From contig JAKIVW010000019.1 of the NCBI GenBank assembly GCA_022750355.1, positions 1 through 18,243 of the forward strand: a stretch of 18,243 nt of DNA, in the 5' to 3' direction. Origin of the DNA: Thermoplasmata archaeon. Its GTDB lineage: Archaea; Thermoplasmatota; Thermoplasmata; Lutacidiplasmatales; UBA184. Position 1 is the stretch's first letter. The number at the start of each line of letters is the position of its first letter. This document shows, in pieces, positions 1-7,298 of this stretch. Under the pieces are notes generated by a model. It saw only the letters and a list, made by a program, of their open reading frames with translations, was not told where the DNA came from and made no database searches. The position numbers were made by a program, and so were the translations under genes.

Positions 1-1242
1 GGCGCCCCCGACCTGGATACGGGTTACTACCTCGCGTTCGTACCCGTATTGCCACTCGTGTGGCCCTACCCGTATCTGTGGGGGTTCGCGGACCGACCCG
101 TGGCCGTCCTTTCCACGGACCCGACCGTCCTGGAAACGGGTGCCTCCGTGCAGTTCGACGGTCAGGCTCTGGGCGGGAACGGTTCGATCTCGTTCGAGTA
201 CTCTCACCTTCCCCCCGGATGCGCCGGTCCGACTCAATTGGTGTTCTCCTGCCGTCCGACCGGGGCGGGGACGTTCAGCGTGGCGCTGAACGTGACGGAC
301 GCAGCCGGGCTTTCGGGGAATACGACCGCCGTGCTCCACGTCCTCCCCTTGCTCTCGGTCTCCGTCACTCAGTCGCCCTCGATCCTCGACGTCGGTCAAC
401 CCTGGAACGTCAGCGTCACGCCCACCAACGGACTTCCCTCGTACGCGGTTCATTACTCGAACCTTCCGACTGGCTGCGCGGGCACGACGGCCACCCTGAG
501 TTGCCGACCCGAAGCGGGCGGAGTCTACCTGTTCGAAGTGACGGTCACCGACTCGCTCGGGGTGAAGGCGTTCTGGAACGGGACCGTCACAGTACACGCC
601 GCCCCCGTGGGCGTACTGGCATTCTCTTTGGCCGAGGTCGAGGTCGGAGAGGAGGAGTCTGTGAGCTGGAACATCTCGGGCGGGACCGGCCCGTACTCCG
701 TCTCGCTCACCGGTCTTCCGCCCGGGTGTCCCGTCCCCTTGGCCTCCCCGATCGGCTGTCGACCGTCCGCGACCGGTAGCTTCTCGATCACGCTCAACGC
801 GACCGACGCGCTCGGTGAGTCCACGAACGTGGTGACGACGCTCACGGTCGTCCCGGGACTCGCGGTGGCTCACTTCTCGGCGGCCCCCTCCTCGGTCTCG
901 CTCGGAGCCAGCCTCCTCCTGGTCGCGAACCTGAGTGGAGGGATCGGCGCAGCGACGTTCGCGTACTCCGACCTCCCGCCCGGTTGCACGAGTGAGAACA
1001 CCTCCTCCCTCGCCTGCACGCCCACCGGCACCGGGAACTGGGGCGTCCGGGTCCTCGCGACGGACGGCCGGGGGTCGACGGCAAGTGCCGAGCTGAACGT
1101 GACCGTCACGCCGGCGACCGCCACCCCGCTCCTCTGGGTCGAGGGCGGGATCGTCCTCGTGGGGGCGGCCGCGGTCGTGGTCGCGGTGCTCCTGCTCGTG
1201 CGGCGGCGGCGGGCCGCGGACGGGCGCTCGACCGGTCCCTAG
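1..1242 (+). CDS. Cell-surface protein with Ig-like two-cysteine repeats (5' partial)
   Basis: The reading frame is open from base 1, so the N-terminus and any signal peptide lie outside the window; 413 residues are visible. Four tandem modules of about 85-90 residues follow one another, each with an L-P-x-G-C turn and a second cysteine 9-10 residues later in a C-[RT]-P motif (Cys 74/84, 159/168, 243/253, 329/339, counted from base 1), then a D-x-x-G strand ending. This looks like a beta-sandwich (PKD/Ig-like) array with one disulfide per module. A single membrane helix at about 377-400 is followed by an R-R-R-R basic stop-transfer stretch, so the protein should be anchored at its C-terminus with the repeats outside. 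N-glycosylation sequons are frequent. Its stop shares a CTAG with the stop of the convergent pyrophosphatase gene. Function is unknown; adhesion or a cell-surface layer role is only inferred. The same module recurs in the gene at 3697-5496. Confidence 0.85.
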   Translation, partial: GAPDLDTGYYLAFVPVLPLVWPYPYLWGFADRPVAVLSTDPTVLETGASVQFDGQALGGNGSISFEYSHLPPGCAGPTQLVFSCRPTGAGTFSVALNVTDAAGLSGNTTAVLHVLPLLSVSVTQSPSILDVGQPWNVSVTPTNGLPSYAVHYSNLPTGCAGTTATLSCRPEAGGVYLFEVTVTDSLGVKAFWNGTVTVHAAPVGVLAFSLAEVEVGEEESVSWNISGGTGPYSVSLTGLPPGCPVPLASPIGCRPSATGSFSITLNATDALGESTNVVTTLTVVPGLAVAHFSAAPSSVSLGASLLLVANLSGGIGAATFAYSDLPPGCTSENTSSLACTPTGTGNWGVRVLATDGRGSTASAELNVTVTPATATPLLWVEGGIVLVGAAAVVVAVLLLVRRRRAADGRSTGP

Positions 1243-3359
1243 ATGTGGATGACCGAGTGCGCCACGATGAGCGCGATGAACAGGATCGAGATCGTGTTGA
1301 CCACCTTGATGAGCGGGTTGATCGCGGGGCCGGCGGTATCCTTCGTAGCGTCGCCGACGGTGTCACCGACGATCGCCGCCTTGTGGGCGTCCGAACCTTT
1401 GCCCCCAAAGTTGCCGGTCTCGATGTACTTCTTCCCGTTGTCCCAGGCCGCTCCCCCGGTCGTCATCGTCAGGGCGAGCGGGAACCCCGAAACGATCGTC
1501 CCGAGCAGAAGGCCCGCCAGCGCCACCGGTCCGAGCAAGAACCCGACCGCGAGCGGAGTCACGACCGCGATGAGGGCCGGCACGGCCAGCTGGCGGAGCG
1601 CGGTGACCGTGACGATGTCGACGCACTTTCCGTAGTCCGCCTTCGCCGTCCCCTGCAGCAAGCCGGGGATCTCCCGGAACTGCCGGCGGATCTCGAAGAC
1701 CATCTTCTCGGCGGCGATCCCCACGGCGTTCATGAGGTAGGACGTGAAGAAGAACGGCAGGATCGCGCCGATGACCAGGCCCGCGACGACGAGCGGCGTC
1801 GACAGGGTCAGCAGGCTCGTGAAGGTCGCCCAGGGCACGCCCCATTGGGCGGCGGCGGCGAACGTGTAGGCGGCGAAGAGGGCGAGCGCCGCGAGCACCG
1901 CCGAGCCGATCGCATACCCCTTCGTGATCGCCTTGGTCGTGTTGCCGACCGCGTCGAGCGGGTCGGTGATCGCGCGCGCCTGCTCGGGGAGTTTCGCCAT
2001 CTCGGCGATCCCGCCGGCGTTGTCCGTGATCGGACCAAAGGCGTCGATGGAGATGATCATCCCAGTGACCGACAGCATGCTCGCGGCGGCCAGGCCGATC
2101 CCGTAGAGACCGACGTAGGAGTTCGGGGTCGGGGAATAGCCGTTGAACCAACCCGCCGAGGCATACGCGACGAGCGTGCCGGCGACAATGACCAGCCCCG
2201 GCAACCAGGTCGACTCGAGCCCGACCGAAATGCCGCTGATGACGGTGGGACCGGCCCCCGCCTTCGCGGCCTCCGCGATCTGGCGGACGGGCGCGTACTT
2301 GGTGCTCGTGTAGTAGTCCGTGATCACGACGATCAGGATCATCACGATCAAGCCCACGGCGGTCGCGACAAAGATCCCGAGATTCCCTCCCATGAAGTAG
2401 TAGTCGAGGAGGTAGAGTCCGACGATCCCGACCAAGGTCGTGGCCGCGAGGCCCTGGTACAGGGCCCCCATGATCGACCCGCCGGGTCGCATTCGGACGA
2501 AGAACGTCCCGATGATCGTCGCGACGATCGCCCAGGCGCACACCAGGAGCGGGAAGAGGATCGCGTTGGGGAACAGCGTGAGGAGCGTGGGGTAGACGCC
2601 GGCGGCTCCGATGAGGTACGCCAGCAACATCGCGGCGACCGCCGTCACGACATAGGTTTCGAACAGGTCCGCGGCCATCCCGGCGCAATCCCCGACGTTG
2701 TCGCCGACGTTGTCCGCGATGACCCCGGGGTTCCGGGGGTCGTCCTCAGGGATGCCGGCTTCGACCTTGCCGACGAGATCCGCGCCGACATCCGCGCCCT
2801 TGGTGTAGATCCCTCCGCCGACCCGCGCGAAGAGGCTCATGAGCGAGGCGCCGAACAGGACCCCGACCATCTGCAGGACGTTTCCGTTAAAGGCCCAGTA
2901 GAAACCCACGAGTTCCAGGAGGGCGAGGCCGGCGACGGAGAGACCCGTCACGCTGCCCCCCCGGAACGCGAACGCCATGGTGTCCCCGAGGTTGCCCTTT
3001 CGGGCGTGAGCAGCGGTCCGGACGTTCGCCCGGACGCTGACGAGCATCCCGACCGCGCCCGCGAGCGCACTGCCCGCGACGCCGAAGATGAAGCCGACGG
3101 CGAGCCGCCAGCCATCCCCGGTGATGCCGAAGGCGAAGGCGATGATGACGGTCAGGACGGCGGCGACGGAGAAGACGACGAGATACTCCCGCTTGAGGAA
3201 GGCGACCGCTCCTTCCCGGATCGCGCCGGCGATCTCCCGCATGCGCTCGTCCCCCTCGTCCTCTCGGAGTACGAGGGCGGTCTGGATCCCGGCGTAGGCC
3301 AGGCCCAGCAGGGCGGCGAGCAGGACCAGCAGCTCCATTTGTCCGGATGAAAGGCTCAT
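1239..3359 (-). CDS. hppA: K+-independent membrane-bound proton-pumping pyrophosphatase
   Basis: Hydrolyses cytoplasmic pyrophosphate and uses the energy to pump protons across the membrane. The 706 residues are full length for the family, with about 16 hydrophobic helices. Substrate and Mg-binding motifs are intact: G-A-D-V-G-A-D-L-V-G-K at about 188-198, D-N-V-G-D-N-V-G-D at 216-224, and a C-terminal G-D-T-V-G-D ... K-D-T block. The subtype-determining segment G-N-T-T-K-A-I-T-K-G (472-481) has Lys476 and Thr479, the pair that in this family marks K+-independent H+-PPases; K+-dependent forms carry Ala and usually Gly/Ala there. The ATG start has a GAGGG Shine-Dalgarno six bases upstream (3366-3370) and a TATA-like box about 45 bases upstream, so this mRNA should have a short leader. 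The gene is monocistronic and divergent from the zinc-finger gene at 3488. A large antisense frame across it is a shadow. Confidence 0.97.
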   Translation of the reverse strand: MSLSSGQMELLVLLAALLGLAYAGIQTALVLREDEGDERMREIAGAIREGAVAFLKREYLVVFSVAAVLTVIIAFAFGITGDGWRLAVGFIFGVAGSALAGAVGMLVSVRANVRTAAHARKGNLGDTMAFAFRGGSVTGLSVAGLALLELVGFYWAFNGNVLQMVGVLFGASLMSLFARVGGGIYTKGADVGADLVGKVEAGIPEDDPRNPGVIADNVGDNVGDCAGMAADLFETYVVTAVAAMLLAYLIGAAGVYPTLLTLFPNAILFPLLVCAWAIVATIIGTFFVRMRPGGSIMGALYQGLAATTLVGIVGLYLLDYYFMGGNLGIFVATAVGLIVMILIVVITDYYTSTKYAPVRQIAEAAKAGAGPTVISGISVGLESTWLPGLVIVAGTLVAYASAGWFNGYSPTPNSYVGLYGIGLAAASMLSVTGMIISIDAFGPITDNAGGIAEMAKLPEQARAITDPLDAVGNTTKAITKGYAIGSAVLAALALFAAYTFAAAAQWGVPWATFTSLLTLSTPLVVAGLVIGAILPFFFTSYLMNAVGIAAEKMVFEIRRQFREIPGLLQGTAKADYGKCVDIVTVTALRQLAVPALIAVVTPLAVGFLLGPVALAGLLLGTIVSGFPLALTMTTGGAAWDNGKKYIETGNFGGKGSDAHKAAIVGDTVGDATKDTAGPAINPLIKVVNTISILFIALIVAHSVIHI

Positions 3360-3400
3360 CGTGTACCCTCGAAGGATTGGGTCGGTTCACAAGGATTCGC

Positions 3401-3408
3401 AATTAAAG
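3401..3408 (-). promoter_or_regulatory. TATA-like box of the pyrophosphatase gene
   Basis: The minus strand reads CTTTAATT in an otherwise GC-rich background, about 45 bases before the ATG at 3359. Transcription would begin near 3379, leaving a leader of roughly 20 bases that contains the GAGGG ribosome-binding site. Inferred by position and composition only. Confidence 0.5.
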
Positions 3409-3454
3409 GTTGCCGACATCCAACCAGGGGCCGGGGTGCCGGTCGAGCGAGGGG

Positions 3455-3460
3455 AATAAT
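3455..3460 (+). promoter_or_regulatory. TATA-like box of the zinc-finger gene
   Basis: AATAAT inside a GC-rich stretch, about 30 bases before the GTG codon at 3488. This is the spacing expected for a leaderless archaeal transcript and is the main reason for choosing that start codon. Confidence 0.4.
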
Positions 3461-3487
3461 AGGGGAAGGAAACATCGAATCCCCACT

Positions 3488-3682
3488 GTGCAGGGGGCCG
3501 GCATCCGGGACACCGCCTCCCGTCGAACTCGCGTGAACTGTCACGTCTGCGGCCAGCCGATCGACCTGACGCACATGAAAGAGCACTTGCGGAGCGAGCA
3601 TCAGAGCGTCAGTGCGGAGGTCGAGACCCTTTACCTGACGGCTCGGATCGAAGCGCGTCGGCGACGCCACTCACAGCCCTGA
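3488..3682 (+). CDS. Small C2H2-type zinc-finger protein
   Basis: A 64-residue basic protein. Residues 18-38 contain C-x2-C-x11-H-x4-H (Cys18, Cys21, His33, His38, with an extra His29), close to the classical C2H2 finger, followed by a helix ending in an Arg-rich tail. Such single-finger microproteins are common in archaea and are generally assumed to bind nucleic acid or a protein partner; the function here is not known. The start is uncertain: the frame is open up to 3410, an in-frame GTG lies at 3488 and another at 3533 just before the first Cys. GTG 3488 is preferred because an AT-rich box sits about 30 bases ahead of it. The gene is divergent from the pyrophosphatase and ends 14 bases from the convergent surface-protein gene. 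Confidence 0.65.
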   Translation: MQGAGIRDTASRRTRVNCHVCGQPIDLTHMKEHLRSEHQSVSAEVETLYLTARIEARRRRHSQP

Positions 3683-3696
3683 CGGCGGCTCGGACG

Positions 3697-5496
3697 CTAG
3701 CCCGTCCTCCCGGGCCAGTGACGTCGCGCGAGGAGCATCGTGCACGTCGCGATGAGGACGACCATCCCTCCCGCGATGAGCAACAGGCCGACCGTGCCGA
3801 GCGAGAGGACGATCGTTCCGGTCGGATTCTGCACCGTGACCGAGATCGTGAGGGAACTTCGGAAGCCGGTCCCGTCGACCAGGGTGACGATCACGGCGAA
3901 GTGGCCCGTCGTCTCCGGGGTGCAGTTGAGCGCGGTCGAGTTCACCGACGCACATCCGCGGGGAAGCCCCTGCCAGATGACGGCGAACGGCGAGATGCCC
4001 CCGGTCTGAGATACCTCGAGGGATAGGAGATTGGAGACGGTCAATGTGACCGTGCCCGAGTCGGAGGAGAGGACCGGGTCCGGTACGACGGTGAGCGTGA
4101 TCTCGCGCGCGAGCCCATAGTTCAGCGTGTCCACCACGGCCGCGAGTAGTCGATAGGTGCCCGGGCTCACAAATCGGCACGTCGCCAGTCCGCTCGGCGC
4201 TTGGGCGCAGCCCACGGGGAGGGTCGGCCAGGAGTACGTATACGCAGGGCGTCCCCCGGTGCTGTTCGGTGAGAACGTGGCGGTCTCGTTCGCATCGATC
4301 TCCCCGCTGGACGGGTGGGAGCTAACGGTGAATACCAGTCCGGGGAGGACCGTGATCACGAGCGCGATCCGATTGGAGAACCCCGCAATGTCCGAGGCCT
4401 CGATTTCGACGACGTACATCCCCGGCACAAGCGCCGCCGGGACGTCGACGCTCACCACGGAAAGGAACGATGTGTTTCCCGAAGAGGGGGTGGCGGAGAA
4501 CTTCCACGCGGCGGCGGCCGTATCCGCGGAAAGCCCCACTTCAATCCCAGTCCCTCCCATTTCGAGATTCACTCTCGTTTCGAGCTCCTGGGGCGAGGAG
4601 CCCGACTCGATGGTCTGCACATCCCGAGAGGAACTGAACCCGAGGGTGAACGGTTCGTTCCCGATCGTGGCGTTCGACTCGTTGTGTTCGACGACGGTCG
4701 TATTGCTGGAACCGAGCAGGCCGAACCAACTTTTCTCCGGATGCCCGTTGACGGTGGAATTGGTGAAGACGAAATTGTAGGGTGGGTTTCCGAGACCCGC
4801 GGCCAAGACTTCCTCGGTCTCGGTAAAGCCCGGGACCGCCGTCGGCCCGCAGGTCTGCGTCGATTCGACCTCGAGGTACGTGGCCCCTGTGTGGACGGTT
4901 TCCTCCCAGAGGGCCACGGCGGAACCCTGGTAGGCTCCGAACAGCACGACCCCGCCTGCTTCGACGGATATTTCGAAAGTGTAGGTTTCATTCCGGGGCA
5001 AGGGATAGGCATTCCAGTGAGGATTGGGCTGGGTGCCGCACGCAGGCGCGGTGGAGTAGTAGATCTGCCAGGATCCGTTGTCGTTCGCGAACCCGAGCTG
5101 GTCGTACGATTCCGCCCCATCGAACACCGATACCGCGACGTAGTACCGGTCGGTCGATGGCGGTAGGTCGTCGGGAACGGCCATCGCGACCGTGAGATTG
5201 GAGGCCAGTCCGGCGGACCCGGAGTATTCGACACCGCTGTCCCACGGGAACGGTGCCACCGCTCGGCGGGAGTGGCCGCCGGGGATGGTTATCGCCGAGC
5301 GATCCGATAGGACAAACGGAACCGTCGACCGACCCGGGAAGCCGGAGAGAAACGACCCGTGAGGAACCTCCGGGTGGGTGATGGCCCCCATCGCGGACGG
5401 CGGGGGGGCTCCGGACGTTGAGGGCATTGTGAGGCCGGAGACGACGAGGGACGACGTCAGGAGGAAGGCGATGAGGGCGACGCGACCGACCTCCAC
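3697..5496 (-). CDS. Secreted, membrane-anchored surface protein with a lectin-like N-terminal domain and Ig-like modules
   Basis: A 599-residue exported protein. Residues 5-24 form a hydrophobic signal segment after a short charged start. Residues about 85-300 are a beta-rich region with Cys153 and Cys216 and aromatic/Gly patterns reminiscent of concanavalin-like lectin folds; this fold call is tentative. Residues about 310-385 resemble an Ig/cadherin-like strand set, and two modules with L-P-x-G-C and a second Cys ten residues later (Cys430/440 and Cys515/525) match those in the gene at 1-1242. A membrane helix at about 563-589 is followed by basic residues. At least eleven N-x-S/T sequons fit a glycosylated extracellular protein. 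The start is GTG at 5496 with TTTAA 25-29 bases upstream, so the mRNA is probably leaderless. Ligand and role are unknown. Confidence 0.85.
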   Translation of the reverse strand: MEVGRVALIAFLLTSSLVVSGLTMPSTSGAPPPSAMGAITHPEVPHGSFLSGFPGRSTVPFVLSDRSAITIPGGHSRRAVAPFPWDSGVEYSGSAGLASNLTVAMAVPDDLPPSTDRYYVAVSVFDGAESYDQLGFANDNGSWQIYYSTAPACGTQPNPHWNAYPLPRNETYTFEISVEAGGVVLFGAYQGSAVALWEETVHTGATYLEVESTQTCGPTAVPGFTETEEVLAAGLGNPPYNFVFTNSTVNGHPEKSWFGLLGSSNTTVVEHNESNATIGNEPFTLGFSSSRDVQTIESGSSPQELETRVNLEMGGTGIEVGLSADTAAAAWKFSATPSSGNTSFLSVVSVDVPAALVPGMYVVEIEASDIAGFSNRIALVITVLPGLVFTVSSHPSSGEIDANETATFSPNSTGGRPAYTYSWPTLPVGCAQAPSGLATCRFVSPGTYRLLAAVVDTLNYGLAREITLTVVPDPVLSSDSGTVTLTVSNLLSLEVSQTGGISPFAVIWQGLPRGCASVNSTALNCTPETTGHFAVIVTLVDGTGFRSSLTISVTVQNPTGTIVLSLGTVGLLLIAGGMVVLIATCTMLLARRHWPGRTG

Positions 5497-5520
5497 GAGA
5501 GGTTACGAGCCCGGGGCTCC

Positions 5521-5525
5521 TTAAA
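5521..5525 (-). promoter_or_regulatory. TATA-like box of the surface-protein gene
   Basis: The minus strand reads TTTAA flanked by GC-rich sequence, 25-29 bases before the GTG start at 5496. The spacing places the transcription start at or next to the start codon. Confidence 0.55.
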
Positions 5526-5639
5526 CGGGCTCCGGTTCCACCGTCACATTCCGGGTCGGGAAGTGACCTCTCCGATCTCGTGGTCCCTTCGAGGATACGG
5601 TCCGTCGACCCCCCGATGGTCCCCCACTCGGACCGTACG

Positions 5640-5647
5640 TATTTATT
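5640..5647 (+). promoter_or_regulatory. TATA box of the small membrane-protein gene
   Basis: TATTTATT is the most AT-rich octamer in this intergenic region and is centred about 27 bases before ATG 5670. It fits a leaderless transcript and argues against the longer upstream frame beginning at 5580, whose start would precede the promoter. Confidence 0.65.
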
Positions 5648-5669
5648 GCAGAGTCAGGATGCCCGTGCG

Positions 5670-6080
5670 ATGGCTCAGACGGGATACTCGACCCCCCCGC
5701 CCCGGAGACCGTTCGGCGTTTCGCTCATCGCCTTCCTGCTCGGGCTCTATGGATTCTTCACGCTCCTCGCCGGCATCCTCGTAGCCGTACTCGCCAACTA
5801 CTCGCTCGCGTTTTCCGGGACCACCCTGTTCGGAGTAACCGGGATCTACGTCGGAGTGGTCCTCGTGATCTTCGGTCTGATCGAAATGGGGGTCGCCGTG
5901 GGACTCTGGCACCTGAGCATGTGGGCGCTGGTGGTCGCCGTGCTCGTCCTCCTCTACGAAGTCCTGACCCCGTTGATCGGTATCGGACTCTACCACGCCG
6001 GGTATGGCGGGATTGTCGGGATTATCATCCCGCTCATCCTCCTCGTCTACCTGGTGGCGGTTCGGCGCCACTTCCGCTAG
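5670..6080 (+). CDS. Small polytopic membrane protein of unknown function
   Basis: A 136-residue protein with a short Pro-rich cytoplasmic start and about four hydrophobic helices (roughly residues 15-40, 50-75, 78-103 and 110-130), ending in a basic R-R-H-F-R tail. No catalytic motif is visible. The pattern resembles small four-helix integral membrane proteins common in archaeal genomes, but I do not recognise a family. The frame is open back to 5580, yet a strong TATA box at 5640-5647 makes ATG 5670 the sensible start. The gene stands alone: it is divergent from the surface-protein gene and convergent with the methyltransferase at 6116. Confidence 0.75.
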   Translation: MAQTGYSTPPPRRPFGVSLIAFLLGLYGFFTLLAGILVAVLANYSLAFSGTTLFGVTGIYVGVVLVIFGLIEMGVAVGLWHLSMWALVVAVLVLLYEVLTPLIGIGLYHAGYGGIVGIIIPLILLVYLVAVRRHFR

Positions 6081-6115
6081 GGCACGAACCCGGCCCGTAC
6101 GGGTCGACCCGCGTA

Positions 6116-6781
6116 TCAGGTGCCCGGTCGCTTCGCCAGGAACAACGCATGGGCCGACGCCCCTTCGGGAATCGTCCGTCGGTCGAGGATCTCGAATCCG
6201 ATCTCCCGCAGCCACTGCTCGTAGCTCCCCGCGTCCCCGTGACTCCAGTACATGGGTGCGCCGGAGCCGAGCCAGTTCTCCTCGGTGCCCGTCCATGCCG
6301 TTTCCCCGGTCGTAAGGAGGACCAGCCCCCCCGGCACCAGCCAGTCGAACACGCGCCCGAGCAGGCTTCGCTGCTCGGCGAGAGGTACGTGGATGAGCGC
6401 ATACAAGCAGGTGATGCCAGCAAAAACCTGGGAGGGAAATTGGATCCGTGTCATATCGGCCGGTAGGAATCGGGCGTTCGGAACCAGCAGTCGGGCGCGG
6501 TTGATCTGGACATCCGAGATGTCGACCCCCGTCACCTGAAAGTGCTGGGAGAGCTCGCGCGCGACCGGAACGCCGCATCCGCAGCCCAGGTCGAGCACCG
6601 CCGAATTCCGGGGGAGGTGCTGGATCAACGGCTGAAGCCAGTCGTCGTAATCGAGGAAACTGTGCCCGAAGGCGTCCAGGGTGCTCGCCGGCGGGCGGTA
6701 GATGGTCGAGACCTGGTCCCAACCCCTTCGAACGACTTCCTTGGTCACGTCCGCGGACGAGGCGCTCGGTGAGGCGACCAT
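6116..6781 (-). CDS. Class I SAM-dependent methyltransferase
   Basis: 221 residues with a complete Rossmann methyltransferase core. Motif I is V-L-D-L-G-C-G-C-G (residues 62-70), the acidic end of strand 2 is V-T-G-V-D-I-S with Asp87, A-D-M lies near residue 109 at the adenine-binding position, and L-V-P-G-G-L-V at about 148-154 is the post-strand-4 turn. It should transfer a methyl group from S-adenosylmethionine, but nothing in the sequence fixes the acceptor; small molecules are typical for this size class. It starts 25 bases after the stop of the VOC protein gene on the same strand and has no clear promoter of its own, so the two are probably co-transcribed. Confidence 0.88.
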   Translation of the reverse strand: MVASPSASSADVTKEVVRRGWDQVSTIYRPPASTLDAFGHSFLDYDDWLQPLIQHLPRNSAVLDLGCGCGVPVARELSQHFQVTGVDISDVQINRARLLVPNARFLPADMTRIQFPSQVFAGITCLYALIHVPLAEQRSLLGRVFDWLVPGGLVLLTTGETAWTGTEENWLGSGAPMYWSHGDAGSYEQWLREIGFEILDRRTIPEGASAHALFLAKRPGT

Positions 6782-6806
6782 GGGAGCAGGGGGAGGGGAG
6801 GAGGAA

Positions 6807-7211
6807 CTACGGTTTGGGAGCGGGCGGGTGCCCGGTCGAGATCACGAACTCGTTGCCGTCGGGGTCCGCGATCGCCGCCCGGACGATCACCCCGCCGGGC
6901 CCCGGCACTTCCATCGGCTCGACGGTGATGGTTCCGCCTCGACGCCGGATCTCTTCGACCGCGGCCCGCGGGTCGTGGTGTTGCAAGATGATGCCGCTCA
7001 CCGTGCCGGGTTCGCGGCCCCCTTCGCCGGGCCGCTGGACGTGCATCGCGAGGACGGTCGGGGTCCCCGGAAACGTGTAGACCGCGCGACCGGTCTGCTC
7101 CGTAAAGCCCGCCTCGTGCAGGCCCAAGACCTCGCGGTAGAACTTGCGGGCTACCTGGATATCGCTCACGTGCACTGTCACTGCGCTCAGCCCTTCGACG
7201 GGTTGGACCAT
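6807..7211 (-). CDS. VOC-superfamily (glyoxalase/bleomycin-resistance fold) protein
   Basis: A 134-residue single-module vicinal-oxygen-chelate protein. The N-terminal beta-alpha-beta unit has V-T-V-H-V-S-D with His14, a usual metal ligand, then F-Y-R-E-V-L-G-L at about 24-31. The second unit carries His78/His79 and ends with the family signature D-P-D-G-N-E-F-V-I (Glu121, the second common metal ligand). Members act as glyoxalases, dioxygenases, epimerases or binding proteins, so the substrate cannot be assigned. It lies 87 bases downstream of thrS and 25 bases before a methyltransferase gene on the same strand; the association with ThrRS may be positional only. Confidence 0.88.
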   Translation of the reverse strand: MVQPVEGLSAVTVHVSDIQVARKFYREVLGLHEAGFTEQTGRAVYTFPGTPTVLAMHVQRPGEGGREPGTVSGIILQHHDPRAAVEEIRRRGGTITVEPMEVPGPGGVIVRAAIADPDGNEFVISTGHPPAPKP

Positions 7212-7298
7212 ATCCTACAGAGTCGGGGGGGTGGGTTGAAGGTTTCGATAGGGGCCGACTTCGCGCGGACCGGGCCGGCCCGGCTCGCAGAATCGCGA

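Noticed and set aside
3142..3148. Another ATGATGA (C-box-like) on the plus strand
   Set aside because: No CTGA follows at guide spacing and it lies antisense inside the pyrophosphatase gene; chance match.
1245..3350. A 701-codon plus-strand frame opposite the pyrophosphatase gene
   Set aside because: It is extremely rich in Asp, Arg, Glu and Gly, has no domain, and mirrors the codon pattern of a certain gene on the other strand.
5580..5669. An N-terminal extension of the small membrane-protein gene
   Set aside because: It would start upstream of the TATA box at 5640-5647 and adds a non-hydrophobic, unconserved-looking stretch.
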